64,000 nt of DNA from positions 357,538 to 421,537 of the forward strand of contig CAWHEG010000030.1 of NCBI GenBank assembly GCA_963828405.1, given 5' to 3'. Each line of letters begins with the position of its first letter. Position 1 is the stretch's first letter. Source of the DNA: JANMJD01 sp963828405. GTDB taxonomy: Bacteria > Actinomycetota > Acidimicrobiia > Acidimicrobiales > Ilumatobacteraceae. Shown piece by piece: positions 1 to 8,316 of this stretch. Under the pieces are notes generated by a model that saw only the letters and a list, made by a program, of their open reading frames with translations, was not told where the DNA came from and ran no database searches. The position numbers and the translations under genes were made by a program.

Positions 1-844
1 GGATCCGGGTCTTGCCGTCGACGTACACCTCGTTGCCCTCGAGCTGCGCGTACAGGCCGCGGTGGATGCGCAGCACGTCGGTCATCGCCGCGTCGATCTC
101 CTTGCGGTCCTCGCCGATGAACACCGTGCGATTGACGGCGAAGCGGGCGTCGGTCCGTGGGCAACCGATTCCGGCCAGGCCGCGTTCGAACTGCCCGTAG
201 CCCTCGGCGAGGTAGCTGAACGGGTTGCGGAACGGGCTGGTGATCACCTTGGGCATCACGCCGAGCGCCGCGCAGTTCTCGACCTGACCGTAGATCGACC
301 AGGGGGTCACGGCCGACAGCCACAGCGAGGGGTGCGGCCTGGTGACCGGCCGGGGCAGCACCGTGGTCGGGGGGAACGACCAGAAGCGGCCCTCGTGGCC
401 GACATCGCCGTCCGAGCGCCAGCCCTGGACCATTACCTGGAGGTGCTCCACGAAGTGGGCACGACTGGTGTCGACGTCCATCTCGCGCTGGAAGCGGACG
501 GCTTCGAAACCCGACGACCCACGCCCGACGGCGAGCTCGAAGCGGCCCGGGTACATCACGTCGAGCTGGGCGATGCGTCCGGCGAGCTGCAGCGGATGGT
601 GGTCGCGCAGGATCACGACGGCGACACCGACGCGTATCCGCTCGGTCCGCTCGAAGATCCGCACCGCCATCTGCAGTGGGTCGGGGAGCAGGTTGTAGTC
701 GTTGAAGTGGTGTTCGACGAGCCACACCACGTCGTAGCCGAGCCGGTCGGCCAACACCGCCTGTGCCGTGATGTCCTCGAAGAGCCGGGATTCGCTGCGT
801 TCGTGGCCGAGGTTGTGACAGCCGATGAAGACCCCGAACTCCAC
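1..844 (-). CDS. LLM-class flavin/F420-dependent oxidoreductase, C-terminus cut off by window edge
   Basis: About 281 residues of a luciferase-like monooxygenase fold enzyme are present; the C-terminal end lies outside the window. Visible family features are an N-terminal strand followed by the DRLGYDVVWLVEHHF segment, LPDPLQMAV, and a MYPGRFELAVGRG loop, typical of bacterial-luciferase-like TIM barrels. The GTG at 844 is preferred over the GTG at 850 because a GGAGG lies 5 nt before 844 and overlaps the 850 codon. Such enzymes use FMN or F420 to oxidise small organic substrates in the cytoplasm; substrate cannot be inferred. No partner gene is visible upstream within 400 bp. Confidence 0.85.
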   Translation of the reverse strand, partial: MEFGVFIGCHNLGHERSESRLFEDITAQAVLADRLGYDVVWLVEHHFNDYNLLPDPLQMAVRIFERTERIRVGVAVVILRDHHPLQLAGRIAQLDVMYPGRFELAVGRGSSGFEAVRFQREMDVDTSRAHFVEHLQVMVQGWRSDGDVGHEGRFWSFPPTTVLPRPVTRPHPSLWLSAVTPWSIYGQVENCAALGVMPKVITSPFRNPFSYLAEGYGQFERGLAGIGCPRTDARFAVNRTVFIGEDRKEIDAAMTDVLRIHRGLYAQLEGNEVYVDGKTRI

Positions 845-1074
845 GTTCACCTCCGACCCGACGATGCCCGCTCCCGGGCGGACCTACCTTAGGGCCGACG
901 CCCGCAGTGGTTCGCGAACCCTTCCCGACAGCTCGGCTCGGAGTCCTCGCTGCGCTCCCAGACCCCCCAGGCCTCCCGGCCCTCCCCGAGATCCCTCCCC
1001 GGAAGTTCGCCCGAACCGGCCATTGGCCCGGTGCTGGCGCCATGGACGCATCTGGGGCGGAAAATCGGTGGAGG

Positions 1075-1159
1075 GGCGCAGGATCGGCCGGGCGCAGGAT
1101 CGGCCGGGCGCAGGATCGGCCGGGCGCAGGATCGGCCGGGCGCAGGATCGGACGGGCGC
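1075..1159. repeat. Five tandem copies of a 16-bp unit in the csp leader region
   Basis: The unit ggcgcaggatcggccg recurs with exact 16-bp spacing (the cag of each copy at 1079, 1095, 1111, 1127, 1143); the last copy carries one substitution. The period is not a multiple of three, which argues against coding. It lies about 120 bp upstream of the cold-shock gene in an otherwise gene-free 437-bp stretch (845-1281), so it could sit in the promoter or 5' leader. Nothing else is recognisable in that stretch. Confidence 0.85.
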
Positions 1160-1281
1160 GGCTCCGGGGCGAATCTTCCCGACTTGTCCGCCTCTCCCGC
1201 ACGTTTGTTCGAATCCGCCGATATCGTCGCCCCCTTCGGCTCCGTCGCAGTTGGCGGTTCCAGTTTGAAGGTGAGGGCCCA

Positions 1282-1482
1282 ATGGCCACCGGTACAGTCA
1301 AGTTCTTCAATGTCGACAAGGGTTTCGGCTTTATCTCGCGTGAGCAGGGTGACGACGTGTTCGTCCACTACTCCCAGATTCAGGGTTCGGGTCACAAGTC
1401 GCTCAGCGAGGGTCAGGTCGTCGAGTTCGACGTCGCTCCCGGCCGCAAGGGCGAAGAGGCTCAGAACGTTCGGCCCGTCTGA
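1282..1482 (+). CDS. Cold-shock domain protein, CspA family
   Basis: A 66-residue single-domain OB-fold nucleic-acid-binding protein. RNP1 (KGFGFI, residues 13-18) and RNP2 (VFVHY, about residues 26-30) are intact, as is the opening GTVKFFN. The length matches CspA-type proteins of 65-70 residues. The reading frame is open far upstream, but the family always starts at this ATG. Cold-shock proteins bind single-stranded RNA and act as RNA chaperones in the cytoplasm. The gene appears monocistronic: a strong hairpin terminator follows within 12 bp of the stop. The long leader region with a 16-bp tandem repeat could carry regulatory structure. Confidence 0.97.
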   Translation: MATGTVKFFNVDKGFGFISREQGDDVFVHYSQIQGSGHKSLSEGQVVEFDVAPGRKGEEAQNVRPV

Positions 1483-1492
1483 CGTAATCTGA

Positions 1493-1543
1493 CGAGAACC
1501 CTCCTGACCATCGGTGCCCTGCACCCGGTCGGGAGGGTTCTCG
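1493..1543. terminator. Hairpin terminator after csp, probably bidirectional
   Basis: A perfect 12-bp inverted repeat (cgagaaccctcc at 1493-1504, complement at 1532-1543) is followed by cgttttc. It sits between the csp stop and the 3' end of the opposing EthD gene, so it can serve both. Confidence 0.8.
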
Positions 1544-1602
1544 CCGTTTTCGGCGAGGAGCGCGCTGCGAGGCCGCGGGATGTCGGCCGGCCGTCGGGCG
1601 AT

Positions 1603-1935
1603 TCAGTCGCCGATCACGGGGTGTTCGACAGGGAAGAGTCGGGTGCGGCTGCGCACGTGGGCCATCGAGTCGGCGGCCACACGTCGGCCGAGCTCGGTGT
1701 CGTAGGCCGCGTCGAAATCGGCCCGGCTGTCGAACCACAGCTCGGTGATCCCGTCGACGTCGTCGGCTCCCTCGATGTCGTTGAACACGATCCGGCGCAC
1801 GCCGGGGAGCTGGACGGCGAGCGGGGAGTGCTCGACGAGCCACCAGTCGCGGAACTCGTCGTGGGTCATGTCGTGGCGTCGTGCGAGCAGGATCATCGCC
1901 TTGAAGCTCCTCGTCGGGTCATGTGCGGTGGTCAT
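1603..1935 (-). CDS. EthD-domain (dimeric alpha/beta-barrel) protein
   Basis: A 110-residue protein with the EthD pattern: MILLARRHDMTHDEFRDWW near the N-terminus, then HSPLA and a VFNDI strand, ending with a LFPVEHPVI tail. EthD proteins are small ferredoxin-like folds that dimerise and accompany catabolic oxygenases; the exact role is usually unknown. Its ATG overlaps the stop of the upstream AA_synth gene as ATGA, indicating translational coupling. It is the last gene of a minus-strand operon that includes VOC, P1-peptidase and DUF1214 genes. Confidence 0.85.
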   Translation of the reverse strand: MTTAHDPTRSFKAMILLARRHDMTHDEFRDWWLVEHSPLAVQLPGVRRIVFNDIEGADDVDGITELWFDSRADFDAAYDTELGRRVAADSMAHVRSRTRLFPVEHPVIGD

Positions 1936-2482
1936 GATGGTTGTCCGATCCGGTGGTGGGGGCGGCCGCCGACGCCGAGGGCCAGCACGGCGAGGATCTC
2001 GTCGGGTCGCGGGGCGTCGTCGACGCTGATGGCGATGGCGTCCATGTCGTCGAACACCCAGATGTCGGAGCAGTTCGTGAGGGGCGCCACGATGCGCGTC
2101 CCGGACCTCCGAGCAGCTTGGTCGAGGGGATGATCGCCGGGCCCCGTCCCAGGGCGGCGCGGATCGGGGCCCCGAACCGCGGGTGGATCAGCGCGGCGGC
2201 ATGCTCGATCTCGCCGTCGGTTCCGACCACGGCGGCCTTGCCGTAGGCGCTGACCTCGTCGACGGGGCAGCCGAGCACGGCGAGCGCCTCGTCGATCAGG
2301 GCCCGGCCCAGCTCGGCGCCCAGCTCGACGAGATCGTCGAGCTGCTCGACGTAGCGCCCGGCGTAGGGGTTGGTGCACACCACGCCGGTGGCCACCTTGC
2401 GGCGCAGCCCGCCGACCTCGCGGCCCATCTCACGGCGCGTCGTCTCGACGACGGAGACCATCTTGCGGATCTCCAGGTTCAT
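1932..2482 (-). pseudogene. Amino acid synthesis family protein (AA_synth, DUF1185-like), frameshifted
   Basis: The first about 127 residues (MNLEIRKMVSVVETT through IIPSTKLLGGPG) match the AA_synth family, including the SYGKAA-like segment and GEIEHAAALIHPRFGAP. After GGPG, near 2098-2103, the frame is lost. Family members continue T-x-I-x-x-P-L, and that continuation (TRIVAPLTNCSDIW, later PRPDEILAVLALGVGGRPH) is read in the next frame to a stop at 1932. One missing base in a GGG run explains the shift. The corrected stop overlaps the EthD start as ATGA, which supports the corrected frame. This is either a recent mutation or a sequencing indel. Confidence 0.75.
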
Positions 2483-2486
2483 CGCC

Positions 2487-2924
2487 TCACCCCGCGGCCC
2501 GGCGGTTGGTGGAGCCCGGATCGGGCACACCCGGCGGTGTGCCCTCGTGGTTCTCGATCAACTCGATGAGGTAGCCGTCGTAGTCCCTGATGAACGCCAC
2601 GGTCACCGGCCAGCGGTCGAGCCGCTGCGGCGGGGTGACCGATTCACAGCCGGCGGCCAGGCACCGTTCGTAGAGCGCAACGCAATCGTCGGTGTACAGG
2701 TACAGCTTCCACAGCGCCCCACCCATCTCGATCGGGCCGTCCTGATCGAGATGCTGGGCGAGCTGGATGCGGGACCCGCCCTCGTCGGCCTGGAGCACCG
2801 CCTCACGGGCGATGGGGATCTCGGTGCGGCTGCGCAGCGGGATGCCGCACACGTCACGCCAGAACTCGATCGACCGTTCGAGGTCGGTGACGTTGATGCA
2901 GAACTGCCCGAGAATCTGACCCAT
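2487..2924 (-). CDS. VOC-family protein (glyoxalase/bleomycin-resistance fold)
   Basis: A 145-residue protein. The N-terminal GQFCINVTDLERSIEFWRD and the C-terminal FIRDYDGYLIELIE are the two beta-alpha-beta-beta-beta halves of a vicinal oxygen chelate domain; the terminal Glu in LIELIE is a usual metal ligand. The ATG at 2924 has a purine-rich GGGGAAG about 6 nt upstream. It ends 4 bp before the AA_synth start, so both are probably co-transcribed. The family includes dioxygenases, isomerases and thiol transferases; substrate unknown. Confidence 0.88.
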   Translation of the reverse strand: MGQILGQFCINVTDLERSIEFWRDVCGIPLRSRTEIPIAREAVLQADEGGSRIQLAQHLDQDGPIEMGGALWKLYLYTDDCVALYERCLAAGCESVTPPQRLDRWPVTVAFIRDYDGYLIELIENHEGTPPGVPDPGSTNRRAAG

Positions 2925-2940
2925 GAACGCTTCCCCTTTG

Positions 2941-2978
2941 ATCCGTGACGGCGATCCGTGACGGCGATCCGTGACGGC
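2941..2978. repeat. Three tandem copies of a 13-bp unit upstream of the VOC gene
   Basis: The unit atccgtgacggcg starts at 2941, 2954 and 2967; the third copy changes at its end. It occupies the 119-bp gap between the peptidase and VOC genes, just upstream of the VOC start on the minus strand. Possible regulatory sites or simple slippage; no function is evident. Confidence 0.75.
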
Positions 2979-3043
2979 TACAGGCTCACACGTGGCGGCG
3001 ATGACCGACGAAGCGGCGGCCCGTGCGGGCGTACGCCCGGGCG

Positions 3044-4105
3044 TCAGCGCAGGGCGGCGAGGCGGTCGAGGGGCACGGCGTGTACGGTCCGGCCCCGGTG
3101 GCCGGTCATCGTCTCCGCGGCGCACAGCGCGTTCCAGATCGATTCCTCGACGGCCTCGGCCGCGGCGTCGAACATCGCCGTCATCTGCGAGCCGGCGAGA
3201 GTGGTGACCTGGATCGGCCCGGTCCCGTGCACGGGGACCCGATTTGCCGTCGAGAACGCGAGGAAGATGTCGCCGCTGCCGTTGGCCCCTGTCCCACCGG
3301 CGCGGGCGAGGCCCACCGTCGCCCGACGGGCCAGCCGCTTGCACTGATCGGCGAGCAGCGGGGCGTCGGTGGCGATGATCACGATGATCGATCCTGCCTC
3401 GGACGTCGAGGGGTCGGTGGGGAGGGGTACCTCGTCGGCGCCGAGCAGCATCCCCACCGGACGCCCGTCGAGCCGGAGCAGGTCGCGCCTGCCGTAGTTG
3501 GCCTGGACGAGCGCCCCCACCGTGAACGTTCCTCCATCGACGAGGACCACTCGAGACGAGGTGCCGATCCCGCCCTTGAAGCCGTGGCAGATCATCCCCG
3601 TCCCACCGCCCACGTTGCCCTCGGCAACCCGGCCCGGCCGGTCGGACGCGACCAGCGCGGCTCGTACGTGGGCCTCGGTGAGCGGGAAGGCGTCGATGTC
3701 GTTGAGGAACCCGTCGTAGGTCTCGCCGACGATCGGCAGGCACCACGACGCCTCGGGATCGCGCTCGACCTCGTCGCGGACGAGGACGTCGCGGACCAGC
3801 CCGACCTGGTGGGTGTTGGTGATCCCGATCGGGCCGTTGACCAGGCCGGACTCCTCCAACCAGTGCGAACCGGTCAACTCCCCATTGCCGTTGAACGAGT
3901 ACAACCCGCCGTAGCAAAGATCAGCTCGGTCACCCGGTGCCCGGGTCTGGACGATCGTCACGCCGGTGCGGGCGACGTGCGGCTCGTCGCTGATCAGGGT
4001 GTGGTGCCCGACGGTGACTCCGACGATGTCGGTGATCGCGTTGGCCGGGCCCGGCGCGCCGGCGCCGACCGTGAAACCGAGTTCCCGTAGCCGTGGCCGT
4101 GCCAT
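3044..4105 (-). CDS. P1-family (DmpA-like) aminopeptidase/D-esterase
   Basis: A 353-residue Ntn-hydrolase of the DmpA/BapA type. The GNVGGGTGM and GFKGGIGTSS motifs are present (residues 163-184). The autoprocessing site is visible as Gly238-Ser239 in EAGSIIVIIATDAPL; the freed Ser239 would become the nucleophile of the beta chain. Known members hydrolyse N-terminal amino acids from peptides, amides or esters, some with D- or beta-residues. It lies 3 bp downstream of the DUF1214 gene, so the two are in one operon. Length is typical. Substrate cannot be predicted. Confidence 0.9.
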   Translation of the reverse strand: MARPRLRELGFTVGAGAPGPANAITDIVGVTVGHHTLISDEPHVARTGVTIVQTRAPGDRADLCYGGLYSFNGNGELTGSHWLEESGLVNGPIGITNTHQVGLVRDVLVRDEVERDPEASWCLPIVGETYDGFLNDIDAFPLTEAHVRAALVASDRPGRVAEGNVGGGTGMICHGFKGGIGTSSRVVLVDGGTFTVGALVQANYGRRDLLRLDGRPVGMLLGADEVPLPTDPSTSEAGSIIVIIATDAPLLADQCKRLARRATVGLARAGGTGANGSGDIFLAFSTANRVPVHGTGPIQVTTLAGSQMTAMFDAAAEAVEESIWNALCAAETMTGHRGRTVHAVPLDRLAALR

Positions 4106-4108
4106 GGC

Positions 4109-5236
4109 TCAGCCCAGCGCCAGTGCGTCGACCGGGACGACCGAGCACTCGATCGCACCCGGAGCGGCCTCGGGCAGCAGGAAGCGCCAGAAGATCGAGC
4201 CGGCGGCGTGACCCTCGGTGTCGAGCCAATTGGGCACGCCCGGGTCTCGATGGGCGACCACCAGCCGGAAGCTGCCGTCGGGCTCGGGGAGGATCTGGGC
4301 GCGGTTGAGCGACGACCGGTGGTGGCGGTACTCGAGGGTCTGCATGTGCTTGTTCCACAGCATCACATTGACGAAGGCGCACTCCGGCAGGGTGCCGCTC
4401 ATCACCAGTGCCTCGTCGTGCCCGAGATCCCAGCGACCCATTGCATAGACGATGTCGGCCGCACCGGGAACGGGTAGGCCCGAGTCGCGGAAGCTGAACG
4501 GCATCGGCAGGGTGTTGGGGACGTTGGAGACGAACGGCACGGGCGACGGCGAGCCGAAGATGCCCTGCCCGATGGTCGCCTGGCGGACGAAGGCGACCGC
4601 CTCGCGCAACCGCTCGGCGAACGTCACGTCATCGAGCGGAGGGGGCGGAGGCACGTCGCCGAGCGGCTCGATGGCGATGACGACGGATATCTCGGGGTTG
4701 TTCTGCGCCGAGCGTTCCAGTTGGAAGTAGGTGCGCACGACGATGCTGTGAGCGGCGGGGTCGAGGCGGATCCAGTTGCCCGGCTGTTTCTCCGCGCTGA
4801 GGACCAGGGAGTAGCTGCCGTCGTCGGCGGTTTCGAAGCCGCGGTCGTTGACGTCGCCGAGGAGCGGCCCGGCCATGCCGCCGTCGGCCGCCGCACCGTG
4901 GATCGTGAACGACGTGTAGCACTGCTCGCCGATCCGCCCCGACACCCGGTAGGAGCGGTCGCCGCGGATGCGGGCGAAGTGGTAGACGGCGTCCGGGTTG
5001 TCGCCCTGCATCTTGCGTGCCGGCGAGACGATCGAGGCGAAACGGGGGTGGTCGGGATCGGCCTCGGCGAAGAGCTCCGATGCCGCCGAGAGCACCTGGC
5101 CGACGTAGCGGTAGCCCTCGACGACGTCGATCGGATCGCCGAACCGCTCCGGCGAGAGCACGTAGCCGTCGCGGATCTCCTGCAGGGCGATGATCAGGTC
5201 GTCGAACACGGCAGTGGTGAGCGGAGCTCGGTTCAT
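4109..5236 (-). CDS. DUF1214 domain-containing protein
   Basis: A 375-residue protein. The C-terminal part (about residues 230-370) carries the DUF1214 features: a PFSFRDSGLPVPGA region, WNKHMQTLEYRHH, the RAQILPEPDGSFRLVVAH strand and GVPNWLDTEGHAAGSIFWRFLLPE near the end. The ATG at 5236 is chosen because GAGGG lies 5 nt upstream; the open frame runs further but without a ribosome site. DUF1214 proteins often sit beside catabolic or sulfur-handling genes; their activity is not established. It starts the minus-strand operon that continues through the peptidase. Confidence 0.85.
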   Translation of the reverse strand: MNRAPLTTAVFDDLIIALQEIRDGYVLSPERFGDPIDVVEGYRYVGQVLSAASELFAEADPDHPRFASIVSPARKMQGDNPDAVYHFARIRGDRSYRVSGRIGEQCYTSFTIHGAAADGGMAGPLLGDVNDRGFETADDGSYSLVLSAEKQPGNWIRLDPAAHSIVVRTYFQLERSAQNNPEISVVIAIEPLGDVPPPPPLDDVTFAERLREAVAFVRQATIGQGIFGSPSPVPFVSNVPNTLPMPFSFRDSGLPVPGAADIVYAMGRWDLGHDEALVMSGTLPECAFVNVMLWNKHMQTLEYRHHRSSLNRAQILPEPDGSFRLVVAHRDPGVPNWLDTEGHAAGSIFWRFLLPEAAPGAIECSVVPVDALALG

Positions 5237-5470
5237 GGGACCCTCGTTGGTGTGCAGGTTGTGGTCCGGCGCCGGGCGTGCACGTGCCGATACCCCGGTG
5301 GTGACCACCCGGTGCCGGACATGCTGTCAGATCGCGGCGCCCGCCGCCCGGCCGTCGCCCGCCGGGCGCCGTGGAAGCTGCGGAAGAACTCGGAGGTGCC
5401 GTCGACGGGGCGCAACGTGGACACCTCGCCATTCTGTCAATCCGGTTGGCGATCCCGATGGCCATCCGGA

Positions 5471-5503
5471 GTGACCGGTGGCCCGCTCGGCGATAATGGC
5501 ATG
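5471..5503 (+). promoter_or_regulatory. Leaderless promoter for the S4-domain gene
   Basis: GATAAT at 5492-5497 is followed by 6 nt and then ATG at 5504. A weak -35 (gtgacc, 5471-5476) lies 15 bp upstream. No Shine-Dalgarno sequence is present, so transcription probably begins at the ATG itself. Confidence 0.5.
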
Positions 5504-5875
5504 ATGGATGAGACTCGCGTCGACAAGTGGCTGTGGGCGGTGCGGATCTATCCGACCCGTTCCGCGGCGACCGACGCCTGCCACGGCGGCCACGTGCGGG
5601 TCAACGGCGCGCCGGCCAAGGCGTCGACGACGGTGCGGCCGGGCGATCGGGTGACCGCCAACCTGCGTGGGCTCGAGCGGACGCTCGAGGTCGTCGTCGT
5701 GATCGACAAGCGGGTCGGCGCACCGGTCGCCGCGACCTGTCTGGTCGATCACAGCCCACCTCCAGCGCCACGCGACCTGGTGCCGCCACCGTTCGTGCGT
5801 GACCGCGCCACCGGGCGGCCGACCAAGCGCGATCGCCGGAAGCTCGACAAGTTCCGCACGGCCGGGCCGGGATGA
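5504..5875 (+). CDS. S4-domain RNA-binding protein (Hsp15-like)
   Basis: A 123-residue protein opening with RVDKWLWAVRIYPTRSAAT and GGHVRVNGAPAKAS, the S4 RNA-binding fold, followed by a basic C-terminal tail (TGRPTKRDRRKLDKFR). This is the arrangement of the Hsp15/RqcP-like family, which binds stalled large ribosomal subunits carrying peptidyl-tRNA; that role is inferred from family only. ATG 5504 is preferred over ATG 5501 because a GATAAT hexamer 6 nt upstream suggests a leaderless transcript. Confidence 0.85.
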   Translation: MDETRVDKWLWAVRIYPTRSAATDACHGGHVRVNGAPAKASTTVRPGDRVTANLRGLERTLEVVVVIDKRVGAPVAATCLVDHSPPPAPRDLVPPPFVRDRATGRPTKRDRRKLDKFRTAGPG

Positions 5876-5939
5876 CGGGGGACGGCCGGGAGGCGTCGAT
5901 GCGCGGCGCGGACGGAGCGCGGCGGACGCCGGAGCCCCG

Positions 5940-6692
5940 ATGGTGAAGGGGCGCGACACCGCCCAGCAGTGGGCCGAGCGACTCGTCGCCCGGATGAGCC
6001 CGGCCGACCTCGAGCGTCTGGCGACGCAGGTGCTCGCCACCGTCGATCAGGTGAGCGCGTCCCGATGGGAGGCGGCCGTGCAGCGGGCGGCGGCGCTGCC
6101 CGGGGAGATCCGACCCGACAAGATCCGGACGCTGACCAACTCGCTGGCCCGCGAGCTGGGCGTGTTCGGCGGCGCGGCCGGGGTGGCCGCGGCCTCGCCG
6201 CTCGTCGGTACGGCGGCGACCCTACTGGCCACGACCGCCGAGCTCGCCTGGTTCACCACCCGCGCCGGTGACCTGATCCTCACGGTGGCCGCACTCCACG
6301 GCCACCCGGACCCGACCGTCGACGAGCGGCGGGCCTGGGTGCTGGCCGTGCTGATCTACGGCGGATCGGCCCGCGACGGCTTCGCCACCGCCCTCAACCA
6401 GGCGGCCACGGGGCTGTCGCCGGCCGCCGGCACCCGGGTGTCGCTGGCCACGCTCCAGTCGGTCAACCGGGTGATGAGCCGCATGCTCGTGCGCCGCTAC
6501 GGGTCCCGTCGGGCGATCGTCGCCCTCGGCACGGCGCTGCCCCTCGGAGTCGGCGCCGTCGTCGGCGGGGGCGCCAACTACGTGGCGGTGCGACGCCTCG
6601 CCCGCCATGCCGACGAGTTCTTCACCCGCCTGCCCTACTCGGCGATCGACACCACGGCGACATCGATCGCCGGTCGCCTGCCGGGACGATGA
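5940..6692 (+). CDS. EcsC-family protein
   Basis: A 250-residue protein with the EcsC-like helical core: LTNSLARELGVFGGAAGVAAASPLVGTAATLLATTAELAWF (about residues 65-105), GDLILTVAALHGHPDP, and a C-terminal glycine-rich hydrophobic stretch (GTALPLGVGAVVGGGANY). It is probably membrane-associated. EcsC proteins have no settled function. The ATG at 5940 fits the start of similarity; the frame is open upstream but has no better start. Its stop overlaps the start of the GNAT gene by 4 bp, so the two genes are coupled. Confidence 0.8.
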   Translation: MVKGRDTAQQWAERLVARMSPADLERLATQVLATVDQVSASRWEAAVQRAAALPGEIRPDKIRTLTNSLARELGVFGGAAGVAAASPLVGTAATLLATTAELAWFTTRAGDLILTVAALHGHPDPTVDERRAWVLAVLIYGGSARDGFATALNQAATGLSPAAGTRVSLATLQSVNRVMSRMLVRRYGSRRAIVALGTALPLGVGAVVGGGANYVAVRRLARHADEFFTRLPYSAIDTTATSIAGRLPGR

Positions 6693-7270
6693 CCGCGCAC
6701 GGGGAGCGGAGGGCGGCCGGGGGGTTGCGTATCCGGCGGGTCGACGATCGCACGGGGGATCTCGGCGTGCTCGTCGCCGGGCTGGCCGACGTGCTGGTCG
6801 ATTGCGTCGAGGCCGGGGCCTCGGTCGGCTTCATGCTCCCCCTGCCGTTGGACCGTGCGCGCTGCTACTGGTCCGACACACTGACGGCGGCCTCCCGGGG
6901 CGAGCGGATCGTGCTCGTCGCCGAGGAACCCGACGGCGGAGCCGTGCTCGGCACCGTGCAGGTGGTCCCGGCGGTCAGCGCAAACCAGCCGCACCGGGGT
7001 GACATCGCCAAGCTGCTCGTTCACCGCCGGGCGCGCCGGCGGGGTGTCGCCGAGGCGCTGATGGTCGCCGCCGAGTCGGCGGCGTTCGACGTCGGGCGCA
7101 CGCTGCTGGTGCTCGACACCGCCGACGCCGACGCCGAACGGCTGTATGTCCGCCTCGGCTGGCAGCGCGTCGGCGTGATCCCCGACTACGCCCTCTGGCC
7201 GGACGGCGGGTTGGCGGCCACGACCTTCTTCTTCAAGTCGCTCGACCGTGCCGCGCCACACATCGGGTGA
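6689..7270 (+). CDS. GNAT-family N-acetyltransferase
   Basis: A 193-residue acetyltransferase. The acetyl-CoA-binding motif A is visible as AKLLVHRRARRRGVAEALM (about residues 109-127), with the R/Q-x-x-G-x-A signature; motif B lies in LDTADADAERLYVRLGWQRVGVIPDY. It would transfer an acetyl group from acetyl-CoA to an amine substrate in the cytoplasm; the acceptor is unknown. The start overlaps the EcsC stop (ATGA), suggesting one transcript. It converges on the PhyH gene 65 bp away. Confidence 0.9.
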   Translation: MTAHGERRAAGGLRIRRVDDRTGDLGVLVAGLADVLVDCVEAGASVGFMLPLPLDRARCYWSDTLTAASRGERIVLVAEEPDGGAVLGTVQVVPAVSANQPHRGDIAKLLVHRRARRRGVAEALMVAAESAAFDVGRTLLVLDTADADAERLYVRLGWQRVGVIPDYALWPDGGLAATTFFFKSLDRAAPHIG

Positions 7271-7335
7271 CCGTCACGGCGTCACGCCGGCACCGACACG
7301 CGAAGCCGCCGAGACGTGGGCACGAACGGTTGCGG

Positions 7336-8202
7336 TCATGCCCCACCGGTCGGCGGGGCGCCGCTCGTCATCCCCCGCAGGGCTCGCGGCGGCCGATTGG
7401 CACCGCGGAACAGCACGCTGGCCTGGATCGCCACCGCCCGCTCCCAGGCCGCCAGCTCCTCGGCGCCGAGATCGACCTGCGGCCGCGGGTCGACGTCGAA
7501 GTGACCGAACGTGTCGACGCCGCGCACCGGCACGGCCGACTCACGCGGCTCGACCTGGTAGGCGTGGGTCGGGATCATCTCGAGGAGGAAGACGATCCGT
7601 CGGTCGCTGCCGAAGTTCGGCTTCGACGAGTGGCACAGCGCGTTGTCGAAGAGGGCGATCTCCCCCGGATCGAGTTCGAGATCGACCGCGGCGGCCTCGT
7701 CCACCGGGTCGGAGATGTACTGCTCGCGCGACAGCAGGCTGTCGGTGCCGAAGGCCTCCGTGTGGGTCAGCAACGGGCCGCTGTGCGATCCCGGGATTCC
7801 CCGGATGCAGCCGTTCACCGACCGGCAGGCGGAGAGCGCCACGGCGACGATGACCACGATCGGTCTCACGTCGGCGTACGCGGTGTCCTGGTGCCAGCCG
7901 GCGAAGGTGCGGCCGTCGGCCGCCTTGGCCCGCAGCGACGTGCCCCAACACAGGATGTCCGGCCCGATCAGGTCCTCGGTGGCGTCGAGGATGCCCGGCT
8001 CGCGGATCAACTCGTCGACCCAGGTGCAGATCATGTGCGCCTTCTGGTCGAGCTTCAAGCGGTCCTGCGGATGGCTCGCCTCGAAATCCTCGAGCGCCCG
8101 CCGGTAGTGGAGCGCCCGCTCGGCGGGCATCGCCCGGACCGGTGCGAGGAACCCGTCGCGATGGAATCGCTCGATCTGCTCGGTCGTCAACTTCCTCGGC
8201 AT
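7336..8202 (-). CDS. Phytanoyl-CoA dioxygenase (PhyH) family protein
   Basis: A 288-residue Fe(II)/2-oxoglutarate dioxygenase. The iron ligands appear as H104-x-D106 in AGWHQDTAY and H191 in NALCHSSKPN; an Arg at 201 or 202 would bind 2-oxoglutarate. It starts MPRKLTTEQIERFHRDGF, typical of PhyH proteins. These enzymes hydroxylate small or CoA-linked substrates. The gene appears monocistronic on the minus strand. The open frame runs about 100 codons further upstream, but similarity starts here. Confidence 0.9.
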   Translation of the reverse strand: MPRKLTTEQIERFHRDGFLAPVRAMPAERALHYRRALEDFEASHPQDRLKLDQKAHMICTWVDELIREPGILDATEDLIGPDILCWGTSLRAKAADGRTFAGWHQDTAYADVRPIVVIVAVALSACRSVNGCIRGIPGSHSGPLLTHTEAFGTDSLLSREQYISDPVDEAAAVDLELDPGEIALFDNALCHSSKPNFGSDRRIVFLLEMIPTHAYQVEPRESAVPVRGVDTFGHFDVDPRPQVDLGAEELAAWERAVAIQASVLFRGANRPPRALRGMTSGAPPTGGA

Positions 8203-8316
8203 CTGCACCCCCCGAGGGGCCGAAGCTACCACCCGGCGCGCCGGGCGAAGGCGAACGGGGCAGGGCCGAACGCCGTCGTGTATCGTCGGGTCACCCTCAC
8301 AAAGGATCAGCGTCAA

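Noticed and set aside
1..6. BamHI site (ggatcc) at the first base, suggesting a clone end
   Set aside because: It falls inside a continuous gene and may be coincidence; it does not establish cloning.
62..892. 276-codon plus-strand frame at the left edge
   Set aside because: It is antisense to the LLM oxidoreductase, which has clear family motifs and a ribosome site.
1201..1222. tRNA-like TTCGAATCC sequence in the csp leader
   Set aside because: No matching acceptor stem, anticodon arm or D arm could be built around it.
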